DNA of 64,000 nucleotides from Sutterella faecalis. GTDB lineage: Bacteria; Pseudomonadota; Gammaproteobacteria; Burkholderiales; Burkholderiaceae_F. Positions 16,700 to 24,919 of the stretch are shown piece by piece. The notes beneath the pieces were generated by a model. It saw only the letters and a program-made list of their open reading frames with translations. It was not told the origin of the DNA and did not search any database. A program made the translations under genes and the position numbers. The DNA lies in NCBI RefSeq assembly GCF_006337085.1, contig NZ_CP040882.1, positions 806,001 to 870,000 on the forward strand, read 5' to 3'. Every line of letters starts with the position of its first letter. The first letter of the stretch is position 1.

Positions 16700-17866
16700 A
16701 TGGATCCTTTCAACAACCCATTTGCACCCGGCGCAGGCAGCAAACCTCCGGAACTCGCAGGACGCGAGGAATTTATTGATGCTGCACTTGCATCGTGCGG
16801 AAGAATGTTTCGCGGCCGTTCCGGACGACCCATGTTGTTGTTGGGATTAAGAGGTACCGGGAAAACCGTGCTTCTCAATGAAATTGGCCGGCGAGTCGCA
16901 GAGCGAAATTTTTTGGTCTCCAAAATCGAATCTCCGGAGAGCGACTCCTTAGCTTCGCTTTTGTATCCTCAGATGCAAAAGGTCTTGCGTTCTCTTTCTG
17001 GAGCCGAGGACGCCAAAGCAATTGCCAAGCAAGGGCTGGGCGTCCTGCATCGTTTCGCATCGATCTTCAAAATTGATGTCGCAGGCGTAAGCATTGACAT
17101 TAAACCGCCGGAAGGCATAGCTGACAGCGGGAAATTGGAGTTGGATCTGCCGGATCTTTTTGCTGCGATTGGTCAGGCAGCCAAAGCAGCGGGCAAAGGC
17201 TGGCTTTTATTGATTGACGAAGTGCAATACCTCAGGGAAAAAGATCTTTCAGCTTTGATTGTCTCTTTGCACAACATTAGCCAACTTGAACTGCCTGTGA
17301 TGTTTGTTGGGGCCGGGCTGCCGCTAGTTGCCAAACTGGCAGGCGATGCGAAATCTTATTCGGAAAGACTTTTTCGGTTTTGCGAAATTGGTCCGTTGAC
17401 TTCTGCCGAGGTCGAAGACGCCATTGTGAAGCCAATACATGACGAGGGAGCAGCAATAGATCCCAAGGCGGTAAAAGAGATGGAGCAAGGTACCCATGGC
17501 TATCCCTTCTTTTTACAGGAGTGGGGATACTGTGCATGGAATATAGCTGAAGGCAGTTCTATCACCCTGATGGATGTGAAGCAAGCCTACGTGGAAACCA
17601 TTCATGAGTTGGACAAAGGCTTTTTCAGGGTGCGCCTTGACAGATTGACTCCCCAGGAAATCGCTTTTGTGAAGGCAATGGCCTCGCTTGGTCCAGGCCC
17701 CTATCGAATCGGGCAAGTAGCTAGCAAGATGGGGAAAACGACTTCGCACACCGGTCCGCTGAAACAGCGAATTGTTGAAAAGGGAATGATTTACAGCCCT
17801 AAGCATGGGTTTGTCGCATTTACAGTTCCTCTTTTCGACGAATTTATTCGCAGACACAATTTATAA
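16700..17866 (+). CDS. P-loop ATPase with C-terminal winged helix (archaeal-ATPase-like)
   Basis: A 388-residue AAA+/STAND-type ATPase. Walker A is LLLGLRGTGKTVLLNE (about residue 52) and Walker B is GWLLLIDEVQYL (about 172). The C-terminal 80 residues (LTPQEIAFVKAMASLG..GQVASKMGKT) look like a winged helix, as in Orc/Cdc6-like and MNS-clade archaeal ATPases. The start at 16700 gives MDPFNNPFAPGAGSKPPEL, the usual head of this group (a short linker then LAGREE); the upstream extension is an AT-rich repeat region. Function unknown. The gene is inserted between two diverged copies of the yagU 3' end and has lower GC than its neighbours, a sign of recent gain. Confidence 0.72.
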   Translation: MDPFNNPFAPGAGSKPPELAGREEFIDAALASCGRMFRGRSGRPMLLLGLRGTGKTVLLNEIGRRVAERNFLVSKIESPESDSLASLLYPQMQKVLRSLSGAEDAKAIAKQGLGVLHRFASIFKIDVAGVSIDIKPPEGIADSGKLELDLPDLFAAIGQAAKAAGKGWLLLIDEVQYLREKDLSALIVSLHNISQLELPVMFVGAGLPLVAKLAGDAKSYSERLFRFCEIGPLTSAEVEDAIVKPIHDEGAAIDPKAVKEMEQGTHGYPFFLQEWGYCAWNIAEGSSITLMDVKQAYVETIHELDKGFFRVRLDRLTPQEIAFVKAMASLGPGPYRIGQVASKMGKTTSHTGPLKQRIVEKGMIYSPKHGFVAFTVPLFDEFIRRHNL

Positions 17867-17903
17867 GGTGTTCCTTAAAACTGGCAGGAAACACCTTCCT
17901 GCG

Positions 17904-18024
17904 CTCCGAGTTCTTCGGTCACACATTCTGCTTCTGGCTCATGGAAGTCGTGCGCCGTGACATGCGTTCGCGCTGGACGGGCCTATCAGATCCTGAATGC
18001 GGCTCAGTTCCCGTGACGCGCTGA
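17904..18024 (+). pseudogene. Truncated second copy of yagU, C-terminal 40 codons
   Basis: Encodes SEFFGHTFCFWLMEVV and on to GSVPVTR plus the stop, in frame. Compared with the intact gene at the same positions, most base differences are at third codon positions and only two residues change (Ala to Thr, Tyr to Cys). The fragment therefore evolved as a coding gene before its 5' part was lost or replaced by the ATPase segment. Confidence 0.8.
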
Positions 18025-18140
18025 GGGAAGGAGGGAGCCTGATCCAGACGCATTGAAAAAGTAGTTCTGAAGGAGCGCCCGGTCGATTCCCCAAAGTCGG
18101 CCGGGCGGCTTCTTTATTGGGCGGCAAACCTCTGAGAAGC
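17904..18140 (+). repeat. 237-bp repeat, copy 2
   Basis: Diverged copy of 16324-16560, including the terminator hairpin (18075-18110). It flanks the ATPase gene on its right side. Confidence 0.85.
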
Positions 18141-18168
18141 CGCCTCTCCCGCCCTGCGCGCCCCCCGG

Positions 18169-19386
18169 TTAAATCTCGAAGATGGAATGCGCGATCACAT
18201 CATCGGATAGGAACCGCTTCTTCTCCACCATATTGCAGATGATCGCGCCCAATCCTCTATTCAGACCCATCTTGTCGAGAACCGCAAAATTCCTTGCCAT
18301 TTCAAGGTGCGGCGTTTTCACGGACTTGATTTCGACCGGATGCCAGCATCCTTCATGATGGATGATCAGATCGATCGTTTTCTGCCTTTTTGGATCCCGG
18401 TAGAAATAGAAATCGGGCACGCGGCCATTGTGCACCCAGCTCTTCAGTATTTCCGTGATGACGAACGTTTCAAAGAAAGCGTCTGAATTCATATCCGACT
18501 CCAGTTCCGCAGGAGTCCTCTTTCTGCAGAGGAATGCTGCGAGACCGACATCGGTCATATAGACCTTCGGGGATTTCGTGAGCGTTTTCCCGGAGTTCCC
18601 TGAGAGGGGCCTCAGCAGATACACCAGACCGCTTGCCTCAGCAATGGAAAGCCACCGTTTTGCCGTCGACTCATCCACGCCCGCAATCAGCGCTAGCTGT
18701 CCGATACGAAGTTCCTGCCCGGTTCTCAGCGCCAGCCCCTGCATGAAGCGCTGATAAGCGGCGAGCTTCCCGACATTCCAGATGCCGGCGACATCCTTTT
18801 CGAGAAAAGTCGTGATGAAGGCATTGAAATAGCGATTCCGCTCCTCCGGACCGAGTTCAAGCGCCCCCGGCCAGCCTCCCTGCCAGATGATGTCCCAGAT
18901 CCGATCTGCATCTTCATATGGCAAACCGGCTTTTTTCTGAGGATCCGGGACATACGGTTCCTGCTCCAGACCTTTCCCTGCCCGCTCATAAAGACTGAGC
19001 GGCATCAGCTGCTGGGGATAGATTCTTCCAGCAAGAGAGTCACCGACTCCCTTCATTAACTCAAATTTTTGCGAGCCGGAAAGCCAGACTCCTCCTTTTG
19101 TCTCCTCACGGTCAACGAGCAGCTTGATCGTCAGGAACAAATTCGGGGCGCGTTGGATTTCATCGATGGTGATAGGCAGCTCATGCTCTTCGAAGAAAGC
19201 TTTCGGAGCATTCCGGGCAAGAGCCTGGGCGTCCAGATTCTCAAGAGTCACGTACCCACGACTCGGCTCCTTGAGGTTCATGAGCGTCGTGCTTTTCCCT
19301 ACCTGACGCATTCCGGAAAGCATGACAACCTTGAAGCGACTTGAGAGTTCGAGAAATATTTTTTCGACAGTTCGATGCAGGTACAT
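18169..19386 (-). CDS. AAA ATPase with DUF4143 nuclease-like domain
   Basis: A 405-residue member of the widespread AAA_14 plus DUF4143 family. Walker A is VVMLSGMRQVGKSTTLMN (about residue 24-31) and Walker B is LPITIDEIQRAPNL (about 73). A sensor-like WLSGSQKF follows. The C-terminal domain has IDLIIHHEGCWHPVEIKS, a D-x(n)-E-x-K pattern of PD-(D/E)XK folds (about 345-365). These proteins are common accessory genes in gut bacteria; no function is established. It is convergent with the yagU fragment. The start at 19386 is followed by MYLHRTVEK, typical of the family. Confidence 0.85.
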   Translation of the reverse strand: MYLHRTVEKIFLELSSRFKVVMLSGMRQVGKSTTLMNLKEPSRGYVTLENLDAQALARNAPKAFFEEHELPITIDEIQRAPNLFLTIKLLVDREETKGGVWLSGSQKFELMKGVGDSLAGRIYPQQLMPLSLYERAGKGLEQEPYVPDPQKKAGLPYEDADRIWDIIWQGGWPGALELGPEERNRYFNAFITTFLEKDVAGIWNVGKLAAYQRFMQGLALRTGQELRIGQLALIAGVDESTAKRWLSIAEASGLVYLLRPLSGNSGKTLTKSPKVYMTDVGLAAFLCRKRTPAELESDMNSDAFFETFVITEILKSWVHNGRVPDFYFYRDPKRQKTIDLIIHHEGCWHPVEIKSVKTPHLEMARNFAVLDKMGLNRGLGAIICNMVEKKRFLSDDVIAHSIFEI

Positions 19387-19590
19387 CTATCTCCTCATAA
19401 GTCCATGAAGCCGGCGCTTGAGCCTTACGAGCCAGTGCAAAGCATAGGTAGAAGAATAAGTGCTAACTCATTCCGGAGTTTTCCGCCGTCGCGATCCAGA
19501 CGCTGCCAAACGCCATAACCATCCGTAAATTAACAGCATGGCCTTTTGCTTTGATTTTTCGTCAAACCTCGAAGTTCGAGTATTAGAAGC

Positions 19591-19745
19591 CTAACTGACG
19601 AAGCTCTTGACATTGCCGAGCACTTCAGCGTCCTTCACTTCAGCGTCCTTTAGACCGGTCATGCCGACAGCCAGAGAGGCGAGCATCTGATCAATGAAGT
19701 TCTCAGCGTCGTACAGGAGGAAGCGGCTCAATCCGCTGCTGCGGC
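19591..19745 (-). pseudogene. Orphan coding tail downstream of the frameshifted ATPase
   Basis: On the minus strand a frame reads through LSRFLLYDAENFIDQML, LASLAVGMTGL, KDAEVKDAEVLGN and ends FVS at a TAG (19591-19593). It opens just after a TAG at 19746-19748 and has no good start. An exact 15-bp tandem duplication (19621-19650) encodes the KDAEV KDAEV repeat. It looks like the end of a lost gene or an alternative C-terminus of the ATPase in another frame. Parent family not recognised. The rest of 19387-19590 holds nothing I can identify. Confidence 0.4.
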
Positions 19746-20967
19746 GCTATTGAACGCCTTGCCCGGCTCCGCCAGATCCGCGAAGATTTTCTCTGCATCT
19801 CTGCCGACATCCTCCAACCTGCAGCCGTCCGCGTCCGCAGAAGTTCGATAGTACTTGCAGCAGTTGCAGATATCATGCTTCTCCGCGCAGATCTCAATCG
19901 CCTTGAGGAAATAAGGGCTGTAGGTAGTCAGCACGATCTTCAGGCCAATTCTCTTCTGCATTAGAACCAGGATCTCGGCAAGCTTAAGCTGCAGCATGGG
20001 ATGAAGATGACATTCGGGTTCTTCAAGTATCAGAAGAGTGTCGCTCCGGATCGATCCATTTTCGAGCAGGCGCAGCAGAAGAAGGAACGGCTTTAAGCCT
20101 GAAGGGAGTTTCACAACATCGAGGACATCCGCGCTTTCATCCCCAACGAACTGAAGGTTATGCCATTGTGCGGATTCAATTAAGCGCCCATGGCAGACTG
20201 CATGAAGACAGTTGATGATTTCGGCGGCGTCTGCTTCAAGTTCAAAGCCTTCTGCGGGAGGATTTTTTCCCAAGGCTTTCAGAAGCAGTTCTTGATGGTC
20301 GTATTCCCGGAGTTTAATTGATTCAACGGAACTCACGTAGCGGATGTTATCAAGAATATACGGATTATCTAGATAATGGACATTTCCATGGAATTCGCCG
20401 ATCTTTTCTTTTAATTCGATGCTGAAATCTGACGGCATAAAAATAGCCCGGCCAACTCCATCAAATAATTCCACTCGCGACTCACTGCTGTGCGCAGAAA
20501 ATATTCCTGCATAGAATTCTTCCCAAAAAATGTCCCCGCACCTTTTCAAACAAATATTGTTCTTCTGAAGAAGATAAATCACATTTAATAATATTGGCAA
20601 CCGCCTTAAAGCCATCTACAGGGAAAAATATCTCAATCCTATTGTTGCTTATGACTTGCTTTAATCTTTTTTCTGATATATTAATTCCAGCATCAAAATC
20701 ATCAACAATACCTGCAGATAATTTCATTACCCTATTTTTCGGGAAAATCCGCCCATTTGATAAATAATCCAATAAAGTCTTCGACACCATACCTATACGT
20801 AATTCTCTAAAATCTTGCTGAAGATTTGAGACAGATTTCACGGAAGCAAACAACATTTTGGCAAGCAGAGTTTTCCCGGTATCATTCAATCCGGAAATTA
20901 CCGTTATGCCGTCCATTTCGAGACATGCATGCTTGAACTTTGCAAGATCAAAAATTTCAAATCTCAT
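19728..20967 (-). pseudogene. AAA ATPase (AAA_21/ABC-type), split by a +1 frameshift
   Basis: Two overlapping frames join into one ABC-type AAA ATPase. The upstream frame (20967 to 20482) starts MRFEIFDLAKFKHACLEM and carries Walker A GLNDTGKTLLAKML. The downstream frame (20615 to 19728) carries the Walker B and D-loop region LLILEEPECHLHPMLQ and the switch segment VLTTYSPYFLKA. Removing one base gives a continuous 412-residue protein; the best sites are the CCCC run at 20534-20537 or the A6 run at 20525-20530. Such ATPases are typical partners in phage-defence and OLD-like systems, but no effector is fused or adjacent in the same operon. The 5' half is AT-rich. It is broken, sequencing-damaged or phase-variable. 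Confidence 0.75.
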
Positions 20968-21449
20968 ACAACATTACCTCCTCATTGATCAATCTCTCCG
21001 CAAACCCTCGCAAGTTCTAGATTGGAATACATTGCGCAATCACAAAACATATTAGAAATTCCAGTCTACTCAAAGGCCTAAATCAAAGCATCAATGCGAC
21101 ATGCATGGCTGACACCGCATTGGTTTCCTCGTTATTCAAGTTTAAGGCCACCATTATCGGATGAGATAACAACGGCAAATGCATAATCTCGCTTGGATTT
21201 AAACAACAGTTCGCAACGGTTCATAATTATTTCAACTTGAAATATGGGTGCGTTTTGGAGCAATTCGACTCAATTCTCCCTTAGCTCATACGCGGTCATT
21301 GGAATTGCAGTAAAAAAGCAACGTACTACGCAGATTTCGAGGCTGTAAACAGACAAATTTATGTATCACCGCTGTTTTTCAGCCATAAAATCGCACTAGC
21401 TCAATCATTCCCTACAATTCTTTTCTCATCCCTCTTTATATTTTTAGTC
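20968..21449. other. 482-bp AT-rich divergent intergenic region
   Basis: No ORF or RNA gene was recognised. It separates the divergent frameshifted ATPase and the 407-residue ORF and must hold both promoters. No convincing repeat or operator was seen. Confidence 0.5.
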
Positions 21450-22673
21450 ATGACTGAAGCTCCTACTTTGAACCATGCGCCCGCAACCGACGCTTCTGCT
21501 CATCTGCTTGTTCCCAGAGATATTCCCACCTCCGTCCCCGTCAACCTTGATGCAGGCATCTACGAAGCAGCCGTCGAGCGTCTGGTCAAAGACGGGAGCT
21601 GCAGAGCGGAAGGAGACCTCAATGCTCTGCTGTCGCAGTTTCTCGCATACGTTGCTGCCAAAGGCGCCGACGCGGGTTCTGAATCCATTGACATGAACGA
21701 CGAGAAAGTCCGCGGCTTCCGTGAAGCCCGCAAAAAGCAGGTGGTCGAAGAATTCATGAAGGAAACGCCGCAGAGATGTCTCCTCAGACTTGGGGAAGAT
21801 GTCGGCATCGGATGCGACGGAGGCAACTGGAACTCCAGTTTGTGGATTTTCGGTCTGGAGTACGGTGGCACGCAGCAGGTTGACGACCAGGAAGGTGCGT
21901 TTGCTGATTTCACGTACTATGAGGGACAGGAATACGAGAGCGATTTTCTGACCAATGATGCGAAGCGCGCAAAATGGTTCGACAGCTATCCCTACAATCG
22001 TTATCTCCTGAGGTTCTGTCTCTCATTTTTCGGGCTTTGCTCAAAAGAAGAAGCAAACGATGAAATGTCCAGACTTGTGGACAAGGCTATCAAAGCCAGG
22101 ATTTTTGCTCCGGACGGTCCATGCTTCAAGGGCAATATTTTCCCGCTCCAGAGGCCGAGGAACAATTTCTGGAAGAATCTGTCTGTTCGCTGGAAGGGCT
22201 TCAACTTCGGCGAGATCGAAAAAGTTCTGAGCTTCCCTGACGCCAGACCAGACCGCAATTTAGGCAACCAAAATGAATACCTGGCAGCCATGACCGAAGC
22301 TCGCCGACCAGGCTATGAAGCGAAGATCAGAGACAACCTGCAGCAAGGAATTCCGACGGTTATCGTGTGCTGGGGAGCGAATTCCAAAGGCTATTTTGCA
22401 AAGGCCTTTGGAGTAAGCGAGAGTGATTTCAAGGTCGTGGAGGCAGATGTTCCGGGGAAAAAACTTCCTGAAATCGCGCAGATCAATCTCATCAATCCGG
22501 ATGCGCCGGAGAAGGGATACTCCTCATCCGCCTGGATTTATGTTATGCCGCATTTCCAGGGGCTGAGCTACATCGATGAATGTGCTTACGCTGAGGCGCT
22601 GCGTGAGGTTCTCAAGGACAAGGTTCCTCCGTTCTGGGCTCTGCCGACAACAGATGTACAGCAGGCACAGTAA
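21450..22673 (+). CDS. Hypothetical 407-residue protein, weak uracil-DNA-glycosylase-like pattern
   Basis: No family is recognised with certainty. A low-complexity head (about 1-30) is followed by a helical region and then GGNWNSSLWIFGLEYGG (about 125-141), YPYNRYLLRFCLSFFG, GNIFPLQRPRNNFW (about 230), a strand IPTVIVCWGANSKGYF (about 305-320) and AWIYVMPHFQGLSY near 365. The order of a glycine-rich LWIxGxxxG strand, an NxFP-type motif, a strand with a WGxxxK turn and a late PHF resembles the uracil-DNA glycosylase fold, but the match is by eye only. It is divergent from the broken ATPase inside an accessory island. The protein has no signal peptide or membrane segment. Confidence 0.6.
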   Translation: MTEAPTLNHAPATDASAHLLVPRDIPTSVPVNLDAGIYEAAVERLVKDGSCRAEGDLNALLSQFLAYVAAKGADAGSESIDMNDEKVRGFREARKKQVVEEFMKETPQRCLLRLGEDVGIGCDGGNWNSSLWIFGLEYGGTQQVDDQEGAFADFTYYEGQEYESDFLTNDAKRAKWFDSYPYNRYLLRFCLSFFGLCSKEEANDEMSRLVDKAIKARIFAPDGPCFKGNIFPLQRPRNNFWKNLSVRWKGFNFGEIEKVLSFPDARPDRNLGNQNEYLAAMTEARRPGYEAKIRDNLQQGIPTVIVCWGANSKGYFAKAFGVSESDFKVVEADVPGKKLPEIAQINLINPDAPEKGYSSSAWIYVMPHFQGLSYIDECAYAEALREVLKDKVPPFWALPTTDVQQAQ

Positions 22674-22706
22674 GGCGAGAGTGGTTATTCCATTAGATTT
22701 CAAGAC

Positions 22707-22732
22707 GCCGCTGCCGGGCATCGGGCAGCGGC
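22707..22732 (+). terminator. Hairpin after the 407-residue ORF
   Basis: GCCGCTGCC (22707-22715) pairs with GGCAGCGGC (22724-22732) 34 bases after the stop. There is no T tract, so termination is uncertain. The rest of 22733-22893 shows nothing recognisable. Confidence 0.4.
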
Positions 22733-22893
22733 GGCAGGCTGAAGACTGCGGGTCTGCAGTGGAAATGGCGGTTGAGCCTGATCGTCAGCCAGTAGCTGGG
22801 TTTTTTCACTGCTTCAGGGCCATCTGCCGATTACAGATGAGTCGACGCCGAATGTCCGTTTGTGATTGCAAAAATTCAGGACGGCTTTCCTGA

Positions 22894-23142
22894 TCACCAT
22901 TCGATTTCCTTCACCTTCAGCTGGATCCGTTCAAATGACTGATCGTCCTTCGGCATGGAGAGGAGAAACTCGCCAAAGGACATCTTCCCGGGCCTTCTCC
23001 CATCGCACGGTGCCGCAGCCTCCGGCCGGCTTGGCCCAGCCTGGCGGTCAGACGCCTGCTCCGTCGAAGCGCCCTTCGGCTGAGTGCATCCACTCAAATC
23101 CTGACGATCGGAAACGTGTCTGCTGCTCGACTGCTGATTCAT
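22894..23142 (-). CDS. Small hypothetical protein, antitoxin-like C-terminal tail
   Basis: 82 residues from an ATG at 23142 that follows an excellent GGAGG site with five-base spacing, the main reason to accept it. The N-terminal 50 residues are polar, low-complexity and probably disordered. The last 30 residues (KMSFGEFLLSMPKDD, SFERI) resemble the short C-terminal tail of AbrB/VagC-type antitoxins (LLDFLLSLP-like), but the DNA-binding head is absent and no toxin gene follows. It may be an antitoxin remnant or an unrelated small protein. Confidence 0.4.
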   Translation of the reverse strand: MNQQSSSRHVSDRQDLSGCTQPKGASTEQASDRQAGPSRPEAAAPCDGRRPGKMSFGEFLLSMPKDDQSFERIQLKVKEIEW

Positions 23143-23259
23143 TTTTCCTCCGCTCCAAAAACAAACGGCCGGTTCCACTCTAAACCATGGAACCGGCCGC
23201 TTTCATTCCTCGCGAGATGCCGGGGAAAGCCCGGACGATCTCACCTTGTTGCTGTCTTC

Positions 23260-24651
23260 TTAGAGAATGATGATCGAGGCGAGGAAGGTGGCAATGAGCG
23301 CGAAGACCATGACGGGTATCGTTCTTCGAACGAGTTCGAAGGGCGAAACCTCAGCAATGCCCGACACCGCCATGACGACGCCGGCGATCGGGGACATCGA
23401 ACGCGCGATGCCGCTCGCGAGCTGAACGGGAACAGCCATCGTCACCGTGCTCCAGGCCACCGACTGCGCAGCCTGAGGCAGAAGCGGCGAGAAGGCAAAG
23501 AATGCCGCGTTGCCCGAACCCGTCACGAAGGCCGCAAGCGTCATGATGAGGAACATGGCAAGCAGCATCGTGACGCCGCCCGCGCCCTGCATCTGAGCGA
23601 CGCTCTGGAGAATCGTGTCGATGCCGCCCGAGCGCTTCAAGCCTTCAGCAAAGACTTCCGCGCAGACGATGAGGAGAACGGTCGAGGAAAAGATCTTCCC
23701 CATGCCGTTGAACATCGCCTTCGTGCGGTCCGTGCATTCGCGGAGGTTTCTCACCGTCAGAAGGTCGACCACAAAGGCGACGAGCGCGCAGGAGAGAATG
23801 GCCGTCACGACTTCAAGACGAATGCCGGCATAGACGAGCTTCGAGAAGACGAAAAGAAGAACAACCGGAAGAATCGGGAGAATGGCATAGTAGATCGGAG
23901 CATCGGGCTGCGCGGCAGCGCCTTCCTTCTTGACTTCCGTGCGGAGCTTGAAGTCGTCCTGAGTCAGTCGACCGCTCGCGAGATCGCGCTTGTCGAAGAA
24001 TTTCCCGAGCACCACGTGGCCGGCTGCGATCACCACAGCGGTCACAATGCCGACAGGGAGCTGATTCTCGATAAAGAACTCCATCACGTGCAGATTCGAA
24101 ATTTCCGCGGCGAGGAGAGAGTTGCCTGAGGCGGGACCAAGGTCAAGGCAGCTCGCCGTGGCAACCACGGCAGCCGCCGAGAGGCGCGACACCCCCACCG
24201 CAACGAGCAGCGGATAGATCGTCACCATGAGGAGCATGCCGAGGCCGACGGCGGACGGGATGAAGACATTGAGGAGCTGTCCCACGAGATAGGCAAGGCC
24301 GAGAAGAAGGTACGGCGCATGAATGTAGGAAAGCGGTTTGATGCAGATGTTGACGAGCGCCTTCGTCGCGCCGATCTTGTCCATGTAGTACGCAAAGCCG
24401 CCCACGCAGATGATGTTCATGCCGATGCCGGCCGTGCGGCTCTGGAGCAGGTTTGTGAAGACCTGAACGATGTCGAATACCGCGCTGTGGGTCGCCTTTT
24501 TGCCGGTAATGAGGGGAGCCCCCGAAATGATCGAGACGCAGATCAGAAGAAGAAGGCCGACCATGAGCAGAGCCCATGGCGCGTAGTAGCGCTTGATGAC
24601 GAGATACGCCGCTAATATGACGCTCGCGACAACAAGAAAGATGCCCAGCAT
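23260..24651 (-). CDS. dcuC: DcuC-family C4-dicarboxylate transporter
   Basis: A 463-residue anaerobic C4-dicarboxylate carrier with about 12 membrane segments. The start at 24651 follows AAGGAACATCTC and opens MLGIFLVVASVILAAYLV, as in DcuC. Family motifs are CVGGFAYYMDKIGATKAL (about 88-105), VGQLLNVFIPSAVGLG (about 130), ASCLDLGPASGNSLLAAE (about 175) and TGSGNAAFFAFSPLLP near 380. This is closer to canonical DcuC, a succinate efflux carrier, than the shorter paralogue at 1964. It is a single-gene unit. Confidence 0.9.
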   Translation of the reverse strand: MLGIFLVVASVILAAYLVIKRYYAPWALLMVGLLLLICVSIISGAPLITGKKATHSAVFDIVQVFTNLLQSRTAGIGMNIICVGGFAYYMDKIGATKALVNICIKPLSYIHAPYLLLGLAYLVGQLLNVFIPSAVGLGMLLMVTIYPLLVAVGVSRLSAAAVVATASCLDLGPASGNSLLAAEISNLHVMEFFIENQLPVGIVTAVVIAAGHVVLGKFFDKRDLASGRLTQDDFKLRTEVKKEGAAAQPDAPIYYAILPILPVVLLFVFSKLVYAGIRLEVVTAILSCALVAFVVDLLTVRNLRECTDRTKAMFNGMGKIFSSTVLLIVCAEVFAEGLKRSGGIDTILQSVAQMQGAGGVTMLLAMFLIMTLAAFVTGSGNAAFFAFSPLLPQAAQSVAWSTVTMAVPVQLASGIARSMSPIAGVVMAVSGIAEVSPFELVRRTIPVMVFALIATFLASIIIL

Positions 24652-24919
24652 GAGATGTTCCTTATGTTGAGAGATTCTGTTGGGTGAGTGTCTCAAAGGG
24701 TCTTTCAGACCGTTTGTGACAATACGTAAATATTACCTGCTCTCGGCCTGCAGGCGTAGCTTCGATGCCGGCAACTCCACCAAAAATCCGTATGCCTGCG
24801 TGATATTTACGTTCGAGTTTTTAATTAACAGTATTAGTACATAATCAAATTATCTGCCAGCTTTTTTTCTTTCTCAGGCGAGACGCCCGAGGCCAAGCAG
24901 CCCCCGCCGCGCAATATCT
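24652..24919 (-). promoter_or_regulatory. Upstream region of dcuC with a spaced inverted repeat
   Basis: ACGTAAATA (24724-24732) and its complement TATTTACGT (24804-24812) lie 71 bases apart in an AT-rich stretch upstream of dcuC. They could be two half-operators or an RNA stem. No gene was seen here. Confidence 0.35.

Noticed and set aside
22894..23142. Complete toxin-antitoxin pair
   Set aside because: Only an antitoxin-like tail is seen; no DNA-binding head and no toxin gene is adjacent.
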